Origin: Haloglomus salinum
Lineage (GTDB): Archaea; Halobacteriota; Halobacteria; Halobacteriales; Haloarculaceae
Assembly: GCF_024298825.1 (NCBI RefSeq)
Contig: NZ_CP101153.1
Span: 124,001 to 188,000, forward strand
Length of the DNA: 64,000 nt
Reading direction: 5' to 3'
The translations under genes and the position numbers were made by a program. The first letter of the stretch is position 1; every line of letters begins with the position of its first letter. Positions 36,346-45,089 of this stretch are shown in pieces. The notes under the pieces are model-generated. The model made no database searches. It was not told the DNA's origin and worked only from the letters and a program-made list of their open reading frames with translations.

Positions 36346-37878
36346 CTAGTCGTCCTCGGTCTTGATGTCCGCCGAGAGCCCCTGCGCCATCTCGATGTCC
36401 GTCGAGTTGTTCACCGTGAAGGCGGTGCGCTCGGTGACGGCCTCGATGACCTCCCGGGCGGAGGGGTAGCCGTTGCCGGACTTCTTGACGCCGCCGAACG
36501 GGAGCTGGACCTCGGCCCCGATGCACGGCAGGTTCGCGTACGCCAGCCCGAGTTCGGCGTGGTCGCGGTAGTGGTTGATCTCGCGGTAGTCCTCGGAGAT
36601 GACGGCGCCGGCCAGCCCGTAGTTCGAGTCGTTCTGGATGTCGACGGCGTCGGCGATATCGCCGTCGTACTCGACCAGCGCGACGTGCGGGCCGAACACC
36701 TCCTCCTGCAGCACCCGTTTGGGGTTCTGGGGGTCGTACTCCATCTCGTAGACGAACGGGCCGACCCAGTACCCCTCGTCGGCGCCGTCCGGAATCTCCT
36801 CGCTGTCGAGGGCCTCGCGGTCGACGAGGACGGTCGCGCCCTCCTCGCGGGCGAGGTCGTTGTAGCGGCCGAACTTCTCGACCTGACTCTCGTCGACGAG
36901 CGGTCCCATGAAGGTGTCCTCCTCGAGCGGGTCGCCGACGGCCACGGACTCGGCGAGGTCGACGAACCGGCGCTTGAACTCGTCGTACACGTCCGTGTGG
37001 ACGATAAGGCGCTCGCTGGAGACACAGCGCTGCCCGGTCGTCTTGAACGAACTCATCACCGCGGAGTGGACCGCGATGTCGAGGTCGGCCTCGGCGGTGA
37101 CGACGATGGCGTTCTTCCCGCCCATCTCGCAGGCCGCGAGCTTCCCGGGTTCGCCGCCGACCCGGGAGGCGATCTCGTGGCCGACCTGTGCGCTCCCCGT
37201 GAACAGGACCGTGTCGACGCGGGGGTCGTCGACTATCTCGCCGCCGGCTTCGCCGAACCCCTGGACCATGTTGAACACGCCGTCCGGGGCGCCCGCGTCG
37301 GCCAGCATCTCGGCCACGACCTCGCCACACCACGGCGTCTGCTCGGCGGGTTTCCAGACGACGGTGTTGCCCTCGACCAGCGTGACCGCCATGTGCCAGA
37401 AGGGGATGGCGACCGGGAAGTTCCACGGCGTGATGCAGCCGACGACACCGCGGGGCTTGCGCCGCATCGAGGCGTCCTTGCTGGCAATCTCGCTCGGAAC
37501 GACGTCGCCGTGCGGGTGCCGGGCGTTGCCCGCGGCCCACTCGACCATGTGCGCGGCCTCGACCACGTCCGCGCGGCCCTCGGATATCTCCTTGCCGCAT
37601 TCGCGCGTGACAATCTCACCCAGTTCGTCCGTGCGGTCGCGCAGCTCGTGGTAGACGTCCCACAGGACCTCCGCCCGGTCGATGTAGGACATCCCGCGCC
37701 ACGCCTCGGACGCCTCGTCCGCGGCCGCGAGCGCGCGGTCGACATCCGCCGGGGTGGCGACCGGGTACTCGCCGAGTGACTCGCCGGTCGCCGGGTCGAT
37801 GCTCTCGAACGTCTCGTCACCCTCGCCGGCGACCCACTCGCCGTCGATGTAATGGCCGGAGGAGCTATCGTTGGCCAT
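36346..37878 (-). CDS. Aldehyde dehydrogenase
   Basis: 510 residues with the full ALDH layout: PWNFPVAIPFWHMAVTLVEGN, KPAEQTP, FTGSAQVGHEIA (coenzyme binding), EMGGKNAIVV (general-base Glu) and GQRCVSSERL (catalytic Cys). It oxidises an aldehyde to the acid using NAD(P)+; the LPFGGVKKSGNGYPSA tail is close to succinate-semialdehyde or glutarate-semialdehyde type enzymes, but the substrate is uncertain. The ATG at 37878 is preferred over TTG at 37887, since the TATA box ATTATATA lies 26-30 nt upstream. Confidence 0.9.
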   Translation of the reverse strand: MANDSSSGHYIDGEWVAGEGDETFESIDPATGESLGEYPVATPADVDRALAAADEASEAWRGMSYIDRAEVLWDVYHELRDRTDELGEIVTRECGKEISEGRADVVEAAHMVEWAAGNARHPHGDVVPSEIASKDASMRRKPRGVVGCITPWNFPVAIPFWHMAVTLVEGNTVVWKPAEQTPWCGEVVAEMLADAGAPDGVFNMVQGFGEAGGEIVDDPRVDTVLFTGSAQVGHEIASRVGGEPGKLAACEMGGKNAIVVTAEADLDIAVHSAVMSSFKTTGQRCVSSERLIVHTDVYDEFKRRFVDLAESVAVGDPLEEDTFMGPLVDESQVEKFGRYNDLAREEGATVLVDREALDSEEIPDGADEGYWVGPFVYEMEYDPQNPKRVLQEEVFGPHVALVEYDGDIADAVDIQNDSNYGLAGAVISEDYREINHYRDHAELGLAYANLPCIGAEVQLPFGGVKKSGNGYPSAREVIEAVTERTAFTVNNSTDIEMAQGLSADIKTEDD

Positions 37879-37900
37879 ATCCGGCAATATCTGCGGCCAC

Positions 37901-37908
37901 TATATAAT
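37901..37908 (-). promoter_or_regulatory. TATA box of the aldehyde dehydrogenase gene
   Basis: ATTATATA on the minus strand, centred about 27 nt before the ATG, so the transcript should be leaderless. Confidence 0.6.
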
Positions 37909-38113
37909 GTTGGGCCTCGAGTGGGGGTCAGTTGGCCAGGGGGAGATGAAGACGGACTCACGTTGTCGGTTGGTTCGGCGTGGCTCCGGCTAGAACGAGG
38001 GGGTGGGAGCTCCTGGCCGTCGCTGTCCTCTACACGACCGACCAGAACGGTACACCCGCAGCACGCTGGCAGTCGGACACGGCCGTCCGACGGCCGGCGG
38101 CGCCCCGCCCGGC

Positions 38114-38127
38114 GGCCTTTTGTCCGG
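38114..38127 (+). promoter_or_regulatory. T-rich promoter element of the aminopeptidase gene
   Basis: GGCCTTTTGTCCGG, with the first T of TTTT (38118) 28 nt before the ATG at 38146. Confidence 0.55.
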
Positions 38128-38145
38128 GCGCGCCGACCCCCCGGC

Positions 38146-39243
38146 ATGGACGAGCGCGTACGCGAACACGCGAGGACGCTGGTGGACTGGAGCGCCCGCA
38201 TCGAGGCGGGCGACGACGTGGTCGTGCAGGTCGGTGAGGGGGCCCACGACCTCGCGGTCGCCGTGGCCGCCGAACTCGGCGGCCGGGGGGCGAACCTGGT
38301 CACCCTCTACCGGTCCGGCGAGGTGTCCCGGGCCTACCTCCGGGCACACGACGGCGAGTTCGAGAGCGACCCCAAGTACGAGCGCTCGCTGTACGAGAAC
38401 GCGGACTCGGTCCTCTCGTTGCGAGCCGACCACAACGCGACCGCGATGGCCGACGTGCCGAGCGAGCGGTCACAGGCCAGCAACCGGGCTCGCCGGGGCA
38501 TCCGCGAGGCCCGGCTCGCGACCGACTGGGTGGCGACGGTCCACCCGACGCGAGCGATGGCCCAGTCGGCCGGGATGAGCTACGAGGCGTATCGCGACTT
38601 CGTCTACGACGCGATGCTTCGGGACTGGGAGGCCCTGGCCGACGAGATGGCTCAGCTGAAGACGATTCTCGACGAGGGCGACACCGTGCGGTTGCGGAAG
38701 GCCGGCGGCCCGGTCGAGACCGACCTGACGATGTCCATCGCGGGGCGGACGGCCGTCAACTCCGCCGCCTCGGTCGCGTACGACTCCCACAACCTCCCGT
38801 CGGGCGAGGTGTTCACCGCCCCCTACGACACGGCGGGCGAGGTTTTCTTCGACGTGCCACTGACGGTCGAGGGCCAGCGGGTGCGCGACGTACAGCTCTC
38901 GTTCGAGGGTGGCGAGGTGGTCGACTGGAGTGCCGAGCAGGGCGCGGGCGCCCTCGAATCGGTCCTCACCACTGACGCGGGGTCACGCCGCCTGGGCGAA
39001 CTCGGCATCGGGATGAACCGCGGCATCGATCGGTTCACGGACAGCATCCTCTTCGACGAGAAGATGGCCGAGACGGTCCACCTCGCGGTCGGCCGGGCGT
39101 ACGACGACTGTCTCCCGGAGGGGAAGTCGGGCAACGACTCGGCGGTCCACCTCGACCTCATCACGGACATGAGCGGGGAGTCCTCGCTCACGGTGGACGG
39201 CGAGGTGGTCCAGCGGAACGGCCGCTTCCGCTGGGAGGAGTGA
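38146..39243 (+). CDS. M29 family aminopeptidase (aminopeptidase T-like)
   Basis: 365 residues of the M29 metallo-aminopeptidase family. It has VQVGEGAHDLAVAVAAELGGRGAN at the start, the family hallmark YDSHNLPSGEVFTAPY near residue 210, NRGIDRFTDSILFDEKMAETVHLAVGRAY with the metal-binding Glu and His, and a C-terminal HLDLITD. The family uses a two-metal centre to remove N-terminal residues. The ATG at 38146 is supported by a promoter element 28 nt upstream; longer in-frame starts would begin in Arg/Pro-rich sequence. Confidence 0.9.
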   Translation: MDERVREHARTLVDWSARIEAGDDVVVQVGEGAHDLAVAVAAELGGRGANLVTLYRSGEVSRAYLRAHDGEFESDPKYERSLYENADSVLSLRADHNATAMADVPSERSQASNRARRGIREARLATDWVATVHPTRAMAQSAGMSYEAYRDFVYDAMLRDWEALADEMAQLKTILDEGDTVRLRKAGGPVETDLTMSIAGRTAVNSAASVAYDSHNLPSGEVFTAPYDTAGEVFFDVPLTVEGQRVRDVQLSFEGGEVVDWSAEQGAGALESVLTTDAGSRRLGELGIGMNRGIDRFTDSILFDEKMAETVHLAVGRAYDDCLPEGKSGNDSAVHLDLITDMSGESSLTVDGEVVQRNGRFRWEE

Positions 39244-39313
39244 CGCGGGTCGCGTTCCGGGTTACGACCGCCGGCGGCCAGTGCCCTGTCACCTGATAAC
39301 AACAAAGAAACAG

Positions 39314-39320
39314 TTTTCAG
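39314..39320 (+). promoter_or_regulatory. T-rich promoter element of the first paralogue
   Basis: TTTTCAG, with the first T 29 nt before the ATG at 39343. AAC/AAAG-rich sequence lies just upstream. Confidence 0.4.
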
Positions 39321-39342
39321 TTGTCACGGACTCCGCTCGTGT

Positions 39343-39732
39343 ATGTCGACGAGCGATGAGGGTGGTGCCGGTGGGCCGCTCGGCCCGGTCTGTGCGTTGC
39401 GACGGACGGTCACCCGCGAGGGGGTTGCGCTCCAGCGTGACGTGGAGCAGTCGCTGCTCGAGGAGATCGAGCGAGCCGAGAACCGCTGCCGTCGTGTGCG
39501 CCTCTCCTCGCACTACGCGGCCGTCCGCGGCGTCGACCAGGTGGAGACGCTCCACCCGGACGAGGAACCGCCGACGGACCCGCTGTACGACAGTGTGGGC
39601 CGCACGTTCGAGATCCTCACCGACCTCGACGACCGCGCCCGGGAGTCGGCCATCACGACGGTCGAGACGGCTGCGACCCTCTCCGAGCGGCTGACGCGCC
39701 AGCTGTTGTCGCCTGGGCTGGACCCGAACTGA
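39343..39732 (+). CDS. Unknown helical protein, paralogue A of a tandem pair
   Basis: 129 residues, not recognised. It is predicted to be mostly alpha-helical, with no signal or membrane segment. The blocks GPVCALRRTVTREGVALQRDVEQ, RVRLSSHYAAVRGVDQVE and LYDSVGRTFEILTDLDDRA all recur in the next gene. The amphipathic helices and the short Q/E/R-rich coiled-coil feel resemble phasin-like granule-coating proteins, but this is only a guess. A run of gacccgaacc repeats follows the stop (39722-39770). Confidence 0.7.
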   Translation: MSTSDEGGAGGPLGPVCALRRTVTREGVALQRDVEQSLLEEIERAENRCRRVRLSSHYAAVRGVDQVETLHPDEEPPTDPLYDSVGRTFEILTDLDDRARESAITTVETAATLSERLTRQLLSPGLDPN

Positions 39733-39770
39733 CCCGACCCGAACCGACCCGAACCGAACCGAACTGGACC
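39733..39770. repeat. Short tandem gacccgaacc repeat
   Basis: Right after the stop of paralogue A the sequence iterates gaccc/gaacc units about eight times. It is non-coding and too short to judge function. Confidence 0.5.
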
Positions 39771-39904
39771 GGGGGTCGGGAACGCGCCGTCCTGTCTCGG
39801 CCCGCCCGGTCCTGTCGACCGATGTCGCTTTCCGTTCGTTGAATACCGATAGCATCACGTTAACAACGTTCTTCTGTCGGCTCGCTGTCCGACACGGTGG
39901 AAAG

Positions 39905-39916
39905 CCTTATACAATA
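39905..39916 (+). promoter_or_regulatory. TATA box of the second paralogue
   Basis: CCTTATACAATA, first T of TTATA 32 nt before the ATG at 39939. A Shine-Dalgarno-like GGAGG also sits at 39930-39934, which the short leader may or may not include. Confidence 0.5.
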
Positions 39917-39938
39917 CCGTCCTGTTTTAGGAGGCTGT

Positions 39939-40406
39939 ATGGTATCGGATGACGTGGACCGGGGTGGCCTGTTCGGGCCGGTCCTCTCGATGCAGCGCTC
40001 CCTCGTTCGTGGTGGGCTCGGCGTGCAGCGCCAGCTCGCCGAGGATGTCCTCGACGGTATCGAGAACCTCGGAGACCTCAGCCGCCGGACGCGGCTCTCC
40101 TCGCACTACGCGGCCGTTCGTGCCGTCGACCAGATCGAGGAGGCCCACCCCGACGACGACGCCGCGCTGGACACCCTCTACGACGGAGTCGGGCGGACGT
40201 TCGAGCGGCTCGCCGAGGCGGACGACCGGGCGACGAACGCCATGAGCGACGCCGTGGAGACGAGCGCCGACGTGACCGAGGAACTGGGCGAGCGCTACCT
40301 CGAGGTGAGCGAGACGACCTGCGGGCCGCTGGCCGACCAGCTCGGCGCCACGGAGTCCGGCGCCGCCCACGGCTACGGCTACGAGGGCGCCGCGGCCGAC
40401 GACTGA
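39939..40406 (+). CDS. Unknown helical protein, paralogue B of a tandem pair
   Basis: 155 residues, starting MVSDDVDRGGLFGPVL. It shares with paralogue A the order FGPVLSMQRSLVRGGLGVQR, RTRLSSHYAAVRAVDQIEEA, and LYDGVGRTFERLAEADDRA, at roughly half the residues. It has 25 extra C-terminal residues rich in Gly and Ala (AAHGYGYEGAAADD). The ATG at 39939 is preferred over an upstream ATG at 39897 because the TATA box lies between them. Tandem duplication is clear; function is not. Confidence 0.7.
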   Translation: MVSDDVDRGGLFGPVLSMQRSLVRGGLGVQRQLAEDVLDGIENLGDLSRRTRLSSHYAAVRAVDQIEEAHPDDDAALDTLYDGVGRTFERLAEADDRATNAMSDAVETSADVTEELGERYLEVSETTCGPLADQLGATESGAAHGYGYEGAAADD

Positions 40407-40493
40407 CGACCCCGCAGCCGCCGGGACGGGGCGGACCAGCCGACGGATTCTCGCAGCCACTCTCGAGCCACACGGTCCCGGAACTGGGAACGG

Positions 40494-41312
40494 CTACAGA
40501 TCGGCCGCATCGAACCGGCGGTAGCCCAGCACGAGCGGGACCGCGAACCAGGCGACCAGGAGCAGGACACCCATCCACCAGTCCACGTAGACCGGCGTCC
40601 CGTCGCCCACGTACAGCGTCGCGAGGTCCACATCGAACCCGGCCCTGACGAGCCGTCGGTACGACTCCCCCGGCCCGAGCAGCCGGAACAGCAGCGCCCA
40701 GTCCGGCAGGTTCGACAGCACGCTGCCGTCGAACCGGTGGAGGAGCAGCATCGTCAGCGAGTGGACGCCGTCCCAGAACGTCACGAACGCGACGTAGGCA
40801 CCGAACGCGCCGAGCGTGATCCGCCGGTCGATGGTCGTCGACATCGAGAGCCCGACGGCCACGCCGACGAACGCCAGCCCGTAGAGGGCGGTCGCGAGCA
40901 TGAACCACGGGTACAGCGCCGCGCCCTCGGTCCCGTACCGGAACGCACCGACGACACCGGCAGCTGCGAGCGCCACGAGCGTCGGGGCCAGCAGCACGAC
41001 CGAGCGGCCGACAGCCTTCCCCAGGAGGTAGTCCCACCGCGAGTGCGGGAAGGACATGGTGAGAAACAGGCTGCCGCCGGTCCGCTCGTGGATGACGGAC
41101 TTGTAGCCGACGAGAATCGCGAGCACCGGCAGCGCGACGGCGAACAGCCCGGTGAGGCCGCCGAGGAACGCGGGGAACGTCCGCTCGCCGAGGTAGGAGT
41201 GGCCGACCGCGTAGCCGACCGACAGCACGGCCAGCAGGGCGAACAACACCCAGAGGCCGCGCGACCGGACCGCGTCGCGGACGTCCTTGCGGGCGATGGC
41301 CTGCCAGCTCAT
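40494..41312 (-). CDS. ABC-2 type permease, second subunit
   Basis: 272 residues with six hydrophobic segments, following the NosY-like ABC-2 layout (AIARKDVRDAVRSRGLWVLF, AVLSVGYAVGHSYLGERTF). It is last in a three-gene exporter operon; its ATG overlaps the stop of the preceding permease by 4 nt. It should pair with the other permease and the ATPase to form an exporter or a copper/nitrous-oxide type transporter. The two permeases are similar in their first 150 residues. Confidence 0.87.
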   Translation of the reverse strand: MSWQAIARKDVRDAVRSRGLWVLFALLAVLSVGYAVGHSYLGERTFPAFLGGLTGLFAVALPVLAILVGYKSVIHERTGGSLFLTMSFPHSRWDYLLGKAVGRSVVLLAPTLVALAAAGVVGAFRYGTEGAALYPWFMLATALYGLAFVGVAVGLSMSTTIDRRITLGAFGAYVAFVTFWDGVHSLTMLLLHRFDGSVLSNLPDWALLFRLLGPGESYRRLVRAGFDVDLATLYVGDGTPVYVDWWMGVLLLVAWFAVPLVLGYRRFDAADL

Positions 41313-42118
41313 GCCAGATCACTCCCCTCGAACCGGCGGTAGGCGAGCCCCAGTGGCACGACCGCCCAGAGGACCAGCAGGCCCAGGGCGACCCAGCCGC
41401 CGAGGTACCACGGGCCCTCGACGGCGGTGCCGGGCGTGATGAGGCCAGTCGTGGCCCGTTCGAAGACCCGCCCCGGGGTGAGCCCGAGGACGAACTGGAG
41501 CGTACCGGGGAGCTGGCTGTCGATGATTCCGGCAGCCTCCAGGCCGAGTGCGAGGGCCTCGCTCGCCGAGCCCCACACGATCACGAACAGGAAGACCAGA
41601 CCCATCCCGAGGACGAGTGCGCGGCGTCTGGTCGCCGCGGCCAGCGAGACCGCGATTCCCAGCCCGCTCCAGGCCATGCCGAACAGCGCCGCCAGGGCGA
41701 GGAAGCCGAGGAACGGCAGCGGGGCGAGTTCGCCGAACGGGTAGACGACGAGCGCCCCGGCCACCAGCAGCGAGCCGAGCAGTGCCCCGACGACGAGGCT
41801 GGCCCGGCCGACGGTCTTCCCGACCACGAGCCCCCGCCGACTGAGTGGGAGCGACAGCGACAGCCGTATCGCCCCCGACTCCCGGTCACCGACGATCGCG
41901 CCGTAACTGGTCAGCACGCCCACGAACGGGACCAGGGTGGTGAGCGCACTGACGACGAATCCGGGGAACCGGGCGGTCGTGAACGGCTCGGTCCCCGCGA
42001 TGGGGTAGATGTAGCCCGCCAGCAGCACGACGGTGACCAGCGTTCCGAGCAGGAGCTTGACCGACCGTGCCCCGAGCGTCAGCGTGCCGTCCCGGCGGGC
42101 GATGTGCCGCCAGGTCAT
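41309..42118 (-). CDS. ABC-2 type permease, first subunit
   Basis: 269 residues with six hydrophobic segments and the same opening (MTWRHIARRDGTLTLGARSVKLLLG) and loop (GDRESGAIRLSLSLPLSRRG) as other ABC-2 permeases. It overlaps the ATPase stop and the next permease start by 4 nt on each side, so the three are coupled. The ATG at 42118 was chosen over one at 42244 because the upstream extension is Arg/Gly-rich and overlaps the ATPase gene. Confidence 0.88.
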   Translation of the reverse strand: MTWRHIARRDGTLTLGARSVKLLLGTLVTVVLLAGYIYPIAGTEPFTTARFPGFVVSALTTLVPFVGVLTSYGAIVGDRESGAIRLSLSLPLSRRGLVVGKTVGRASLVVGALLGSLLVAGALVVYPFGELAPLPFLGFLALAALFGMAWSGLGIAVSLAAATRRRALVLGMGLVFLFVIVWGSASEALALGLEAAGIIDSQLPGTLQFVLGLTPGRVFERATTGLITPGTAVEGPWYLGGWVALGLLVLWAVVPLGLAYRRFEGSDLA

Positions 42119-43026
42119 GCGCCCGCCCCCGTGTACTCGATGAACATGTCCTCGAGCGAGGCCTCCTCCGTCCGGAAGTTCACCACGTCGACGCCGGCGT
42201 CGGTGAGTTCGACGAGGATGTCCATCTTCGCGTCGTTCGTACACGTCACCTCGATGGTCGTCTCGTCGTTGGCGACCGCGGTCTCGACGCCCTCGACGGT
42301 CCGGAGCCGGCCGACCGTGCTGTCGTCGAACTCGTCGACCGTGATGATGAGCTTCGTGCCGCCGCCGATGGACTCGCGGAGCCCCTCGATGGTGTCGACC
42401 GCCACGAGCTCGCCGTCCTGCAGGATGCCGACGCGGTCACAGACCGCCTCGACCTGCTCGAGGATGTGGCTGGAGAAGAACACCGTCGCGCCGCGTTCGT
42501 TCTCCTCGCGCAGGATGCGGCGCATCTCGGCGGCGCCGTTGGGGTCCAGTCCCGTGGAGGGCTCGTCGAGGACGAGCAGGTCCGGCTCGCCGACGAGCGC
42601 CATCCCGAGGACGAGCCGCTGGGCCATCCCCTTCGAGTAGTCGCTGGCCTGCCGGTCGGCGTCCCCCAGGATGCCGACGCGGTCGAGCACCTCACCGGGG
42701 TCGCCGTCGACCCCTTTCGACTCGATGGCGTACTCGATATGCTGCCGGCCCGTGAGCCGCTCGAACACGGCGTACCCCTCCGGGAGGACGCCGACCCGGT
42801 CGCGGGCCATGACACCCTCGGTCTGGCAGTCGTGCCCGAAGATCTCGACCTGCCCCTCGGTCGGGGCGGCGAAATCGAGCAGGAGGTTGATGAACGTCGA
42901 CTTCCCGGCCCCGTTGGGCCCGAGGAAGCCGAACGTCTCCCCCTCCTCGACGGTGAGGTCGACGCGGTCCAGCGCCGTCTCGGTCCCGTAGCGTTTCGAC
43001 ACGGCCTCCGCATCGATCGCGACCAT
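42115..43026 (-). CDS. ABC transporter ATP-binding protein
   Basis: 303 residues. Walker A GPNGAGKST lies near residue 39, the signature motif reads DYSKGMAQRLVLG where LSGGQ is usual, Walker B is LLVLDEPSTGLDPNG, and the switch His is in FFSSHIL. The C-terminal 80 residues are the extra domain common in drug or polymer exporters. The start at 43026 has CCTTATCAC with its first T 29 nt upstream. Substrate is unknown. Confidence 0.93.
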   Translation of the reverse strand: MVAIDAEAVSKRYGTETALDRVDLTVEEGETFGFLGPNGAGKSTFINLLLDFAAPTEGQVEIFGHDCQTEGVMARDRVGVLPEGYAVFERLTGRQHIEYAIESKGVDGDPGEVLDRVGILGDADRQASDYSKGMAQRLVLGMALVGEPDLLVLDEPSTGLDPNGAAEMRRILREENERGATVFFSSHILEQVEAVCDRVGILQDGELVAVDTIEGLRESIGGGTKLIITVDEFDDSTVGRLRTVEGVETAVANDETTIEVTCTNDAKMDILVELTDAGVDVVNFRTEEASLEDMFIEYTGAGA

Positions 43027-43048
43027 GGACGGGGGGATGCGGAGCAGA

Positions 43049-43058
43049 GTGATAAGGG
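43049..43058 (-). promoter_or_regulatory. Promoter element of the ABC operon
   Basis: On the minus strand CCCTTATCAC, with the first T (43055) 29 nt before the ATG. Confidence 0.5.
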
Positions 43059-43231
43059 TCGAACCACCGTCTCCGAGACGGAGACACCCGCCACGCGTGC
43101 TGGACGGCCGGCACAACTCGCCCGTCGGGCGTCCGGGGGCGTCGGCGGTCCGGTAAATACCTTCGCTCGCGTCTCGTGGTGAGCGACCCTGGCCCCCGGT
43201 ACAACACGGTCACCGTCGAACCCCCGGCTGC

Positions 43232-44377
43232 ATGGTCCCTGACAATCCCCGTGCGACCCTGACAGCGGTCGCGGTCGGCATGCTGGTCCTCCTCTCCAGT
43301 ATCGGTGCTGGAGGCGCGGCCGTCACCCAGCAGCCGCCCGCTGTCGACCGACCCGCACACGATGTACAGCTGACGCCCTCCGGCGTGAACGACTCGACGG
43401 CCACCGACGGCGACGAGGTCGTCGAGCAGCTCGAGGACCGCCTCGCGTCGCTCGACACCGCCGTGGTGACGTACGAGACCACGATGCGGTCCGACGACCG
43501 GACGACCACCAGCGAACGGAGACTGTGGATCGACCGCGAGAACAACCGCGTTCGGACCGAGGTCGAGACCAACCGGACGAACCGGATCACGGTCCGCAAC
43601 GAGAGCGCGATCGTGACCTACGATGTCGAGAACAACCGAGTCAGCCGGGTCGACCGCTCCGGCGAGGCCACCCCGCAGACGTTGATCGAAACCCTCGTCA
43701 ACAGCAGTGAGTTGACCTACGAGGGTCGCGATCGGATCGACGGCGAGCCGACCTACCGGCTGGACGTGGAGCCGACGGACGGGGCCGGCTCGGGTTCGTT
43801 CGACATGACGCTCTGGCTCGATCCGGAGACCTACTTCCCGACGCGGATCACCACCGTCTCGGGGAGCGGCGACAGCGAGTTCACCTCGACCATCCGGGTC
43901 CGGAACGTCACGCTGAACGAGCCGATTCCCGACGACCGGTTCACCATCGATACCCCGGAGGACGCCGACAGGCGCGACCACTCGACCCCGGACCGGACGA
44001 CGTACGACTCGCTGTCGACCCTCCAGGCGGAGACCAACGGTCCGGGACCCGACCCGGACCTCCCCGACGCCTACACGTTCGAGGAGGGCGTCGTCACGGC
44101 GGGTGCGGACCACGATTCGGTCTCGCTCCGGTACGCCGCCGGTGACGAGAACCTCCACGTCGTGAAGCGGCCCGCGAGCGGGTACGACCTCGGCCAGATC
44201 GATGCCTTCCAGGAGGTCGATGTCGGGAACGACACCGCCTACTACACCGAGTACGAGTTCGACGGAGACACCACCGCGGTGGTCATGCTCCCCTGCGGGG
44301 ATGTGACCTACAGCGTCTCCGGCCCCCTCTCGAAGGGCGAGAGTCTCGGGGTCGCCGAGTCGCTTGGCTGCGAGTGA
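43232..44377 (+). CDS. LolA-like secreted protein with DUF4367-like C-terminus
   Basis: 381 residues with a Sec signal (TLTAVAVGMLVLLSSIGAGGAA). The central part (VVTYETTMRSDD, RLWIDRENNRVRTEVETN, MTLWLDPETYFPTRITTVSG, DDRFTIDTPED) follows the LolA/MucB-like half-barrel seen in archaeal outer-surface lipoprotein-like proteins. The last 100 residues resemble a DUF4367-type domain. No lipobox is seen, so it is likely soluble or loosely bound outside. It is divergent from the ABC operon. Confidence 0.75.
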   Translation: MVPDNPRATLTAVAVGMLVLLSSIGAGGAAVTQQPPAVDRPAHDVQLTPSGVNDSTATDGDEVVEQLEDRLASLDTAVVTYETTMRSDDRTTTSERRLWIDRENNRVRTEVETNRTNRITVRNESAIVTYDVENNRVSRVDRSGEATPQTLIETLVNSSELTYEGRDRIDGEPTYRLDVEPTDGAGSGSFDMTLWLDPETYFPTRITTVSGSGDSEFTSTIRVRNVTLNEPIPDDRFTIDTPEDADRRDHSTPDRTTYDSLSTLQAETNGPGPDPDLPDAYTFEEGVVTAGADHDSVSLRYAAGDENLHVVKRPASGYDLGQIDAFQEVDVGNDTAYYTEYEFDGDTTAVVMLPCGDVTYSVSGPLSKGESLGVAESLGCE

Positions 44378-45089
44378 GCCCCGACTGACGCCCTGCCCTG
44401 ACGACCGGCCCGTGCGATGGGGCCAGACTCGTTCTTCGGAGCCGCGGCCGCTCGCCGCCTCGCTGGCCCCTGGCTGTCCAGACACCACGCTGTTCCGGAC
44501 GCCGGCCGGCTACCCTCCTCTCGAACCTGGCGTCCGGCCACTCCCTCCGGTCCTCGTGTCGGCCACCGGACCGGGGTGCCGTCGCGTGAACCCGCGACCG
44601 GACGCGGGCGGCGAGTCGTCGCCGGTATGGCCGGCCGAGTGTTTCGGGCCCGGAGACACGGGCGGGGGGACTTTTCCCACCCGGCTCCAAGCAGCTATCG
44701 CCCGCGTTGCCCCTGCGGGCACCGATGGCGCCCCGTCATCGGACGGCTCCCGCCACCATCTACCCGCCCCTGCCCCCGTCCCCCCGCTTTGGCCCTCCGC
44801 CGCCCCCACCACGGCGGGCGGGCCGTGCCCTCCCCCCCTTTCGGACGTGTGCCCGACCAGTTCCGTGCCGCAGAGCGTCAGGTGTCCGCTGGTCACCGCC
44901 CACGGCTGAAGCCGTGGGTTCTCGCCTCGAGCGGTCGAGACCGGTCGAGACGGTCGGGGGAAAGCGGTCCCGACGGCTTGCTCGTCCGGAGACAGACGTC
45001 CTCCGAGAACACGGCCGTTCGGTGACCGATTCCCGTTCGCGAAGATGGTCGCTACCTCCCCCGAAGTCGGAATCGACTGGTGACCGGGC
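44378..45089. other. 712-bp region without a credible gene; contains an IS200/IS605-like hairpin
   Basis: ORFs here are Pro/Arg/Ser-rich shadows. A pyrimidine-rich tract lies at 44760-44850. At 44897-44920 a hairpin CCCACGGCTGAAGCCGTGGG occurs, followed by TTCTCGCCTCG. I know near-identical hairpins from the right ends of IS200/IS605 TnpB elements, so this may be a decayed element. Confidence 0.5.
44899..44918 (+). mobile_element. Possible remnant of an IS200/IS605-type right end
   Basis: CCCACGGCTGAAGCCGTGGG is a perfect 8-bp stem (CCCACGGC/GCCGTGGG) around a TGAA loop. No tnpB or tnpA reading frame remains nearby. Confidence 0.4.

Noticed and set aside
39897-39939. Upstream ATG at 39897 as the start of paralogue B
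   Set aside because: The TATA box at 39905-39916 lies after it, so the transcript would not include this codon.
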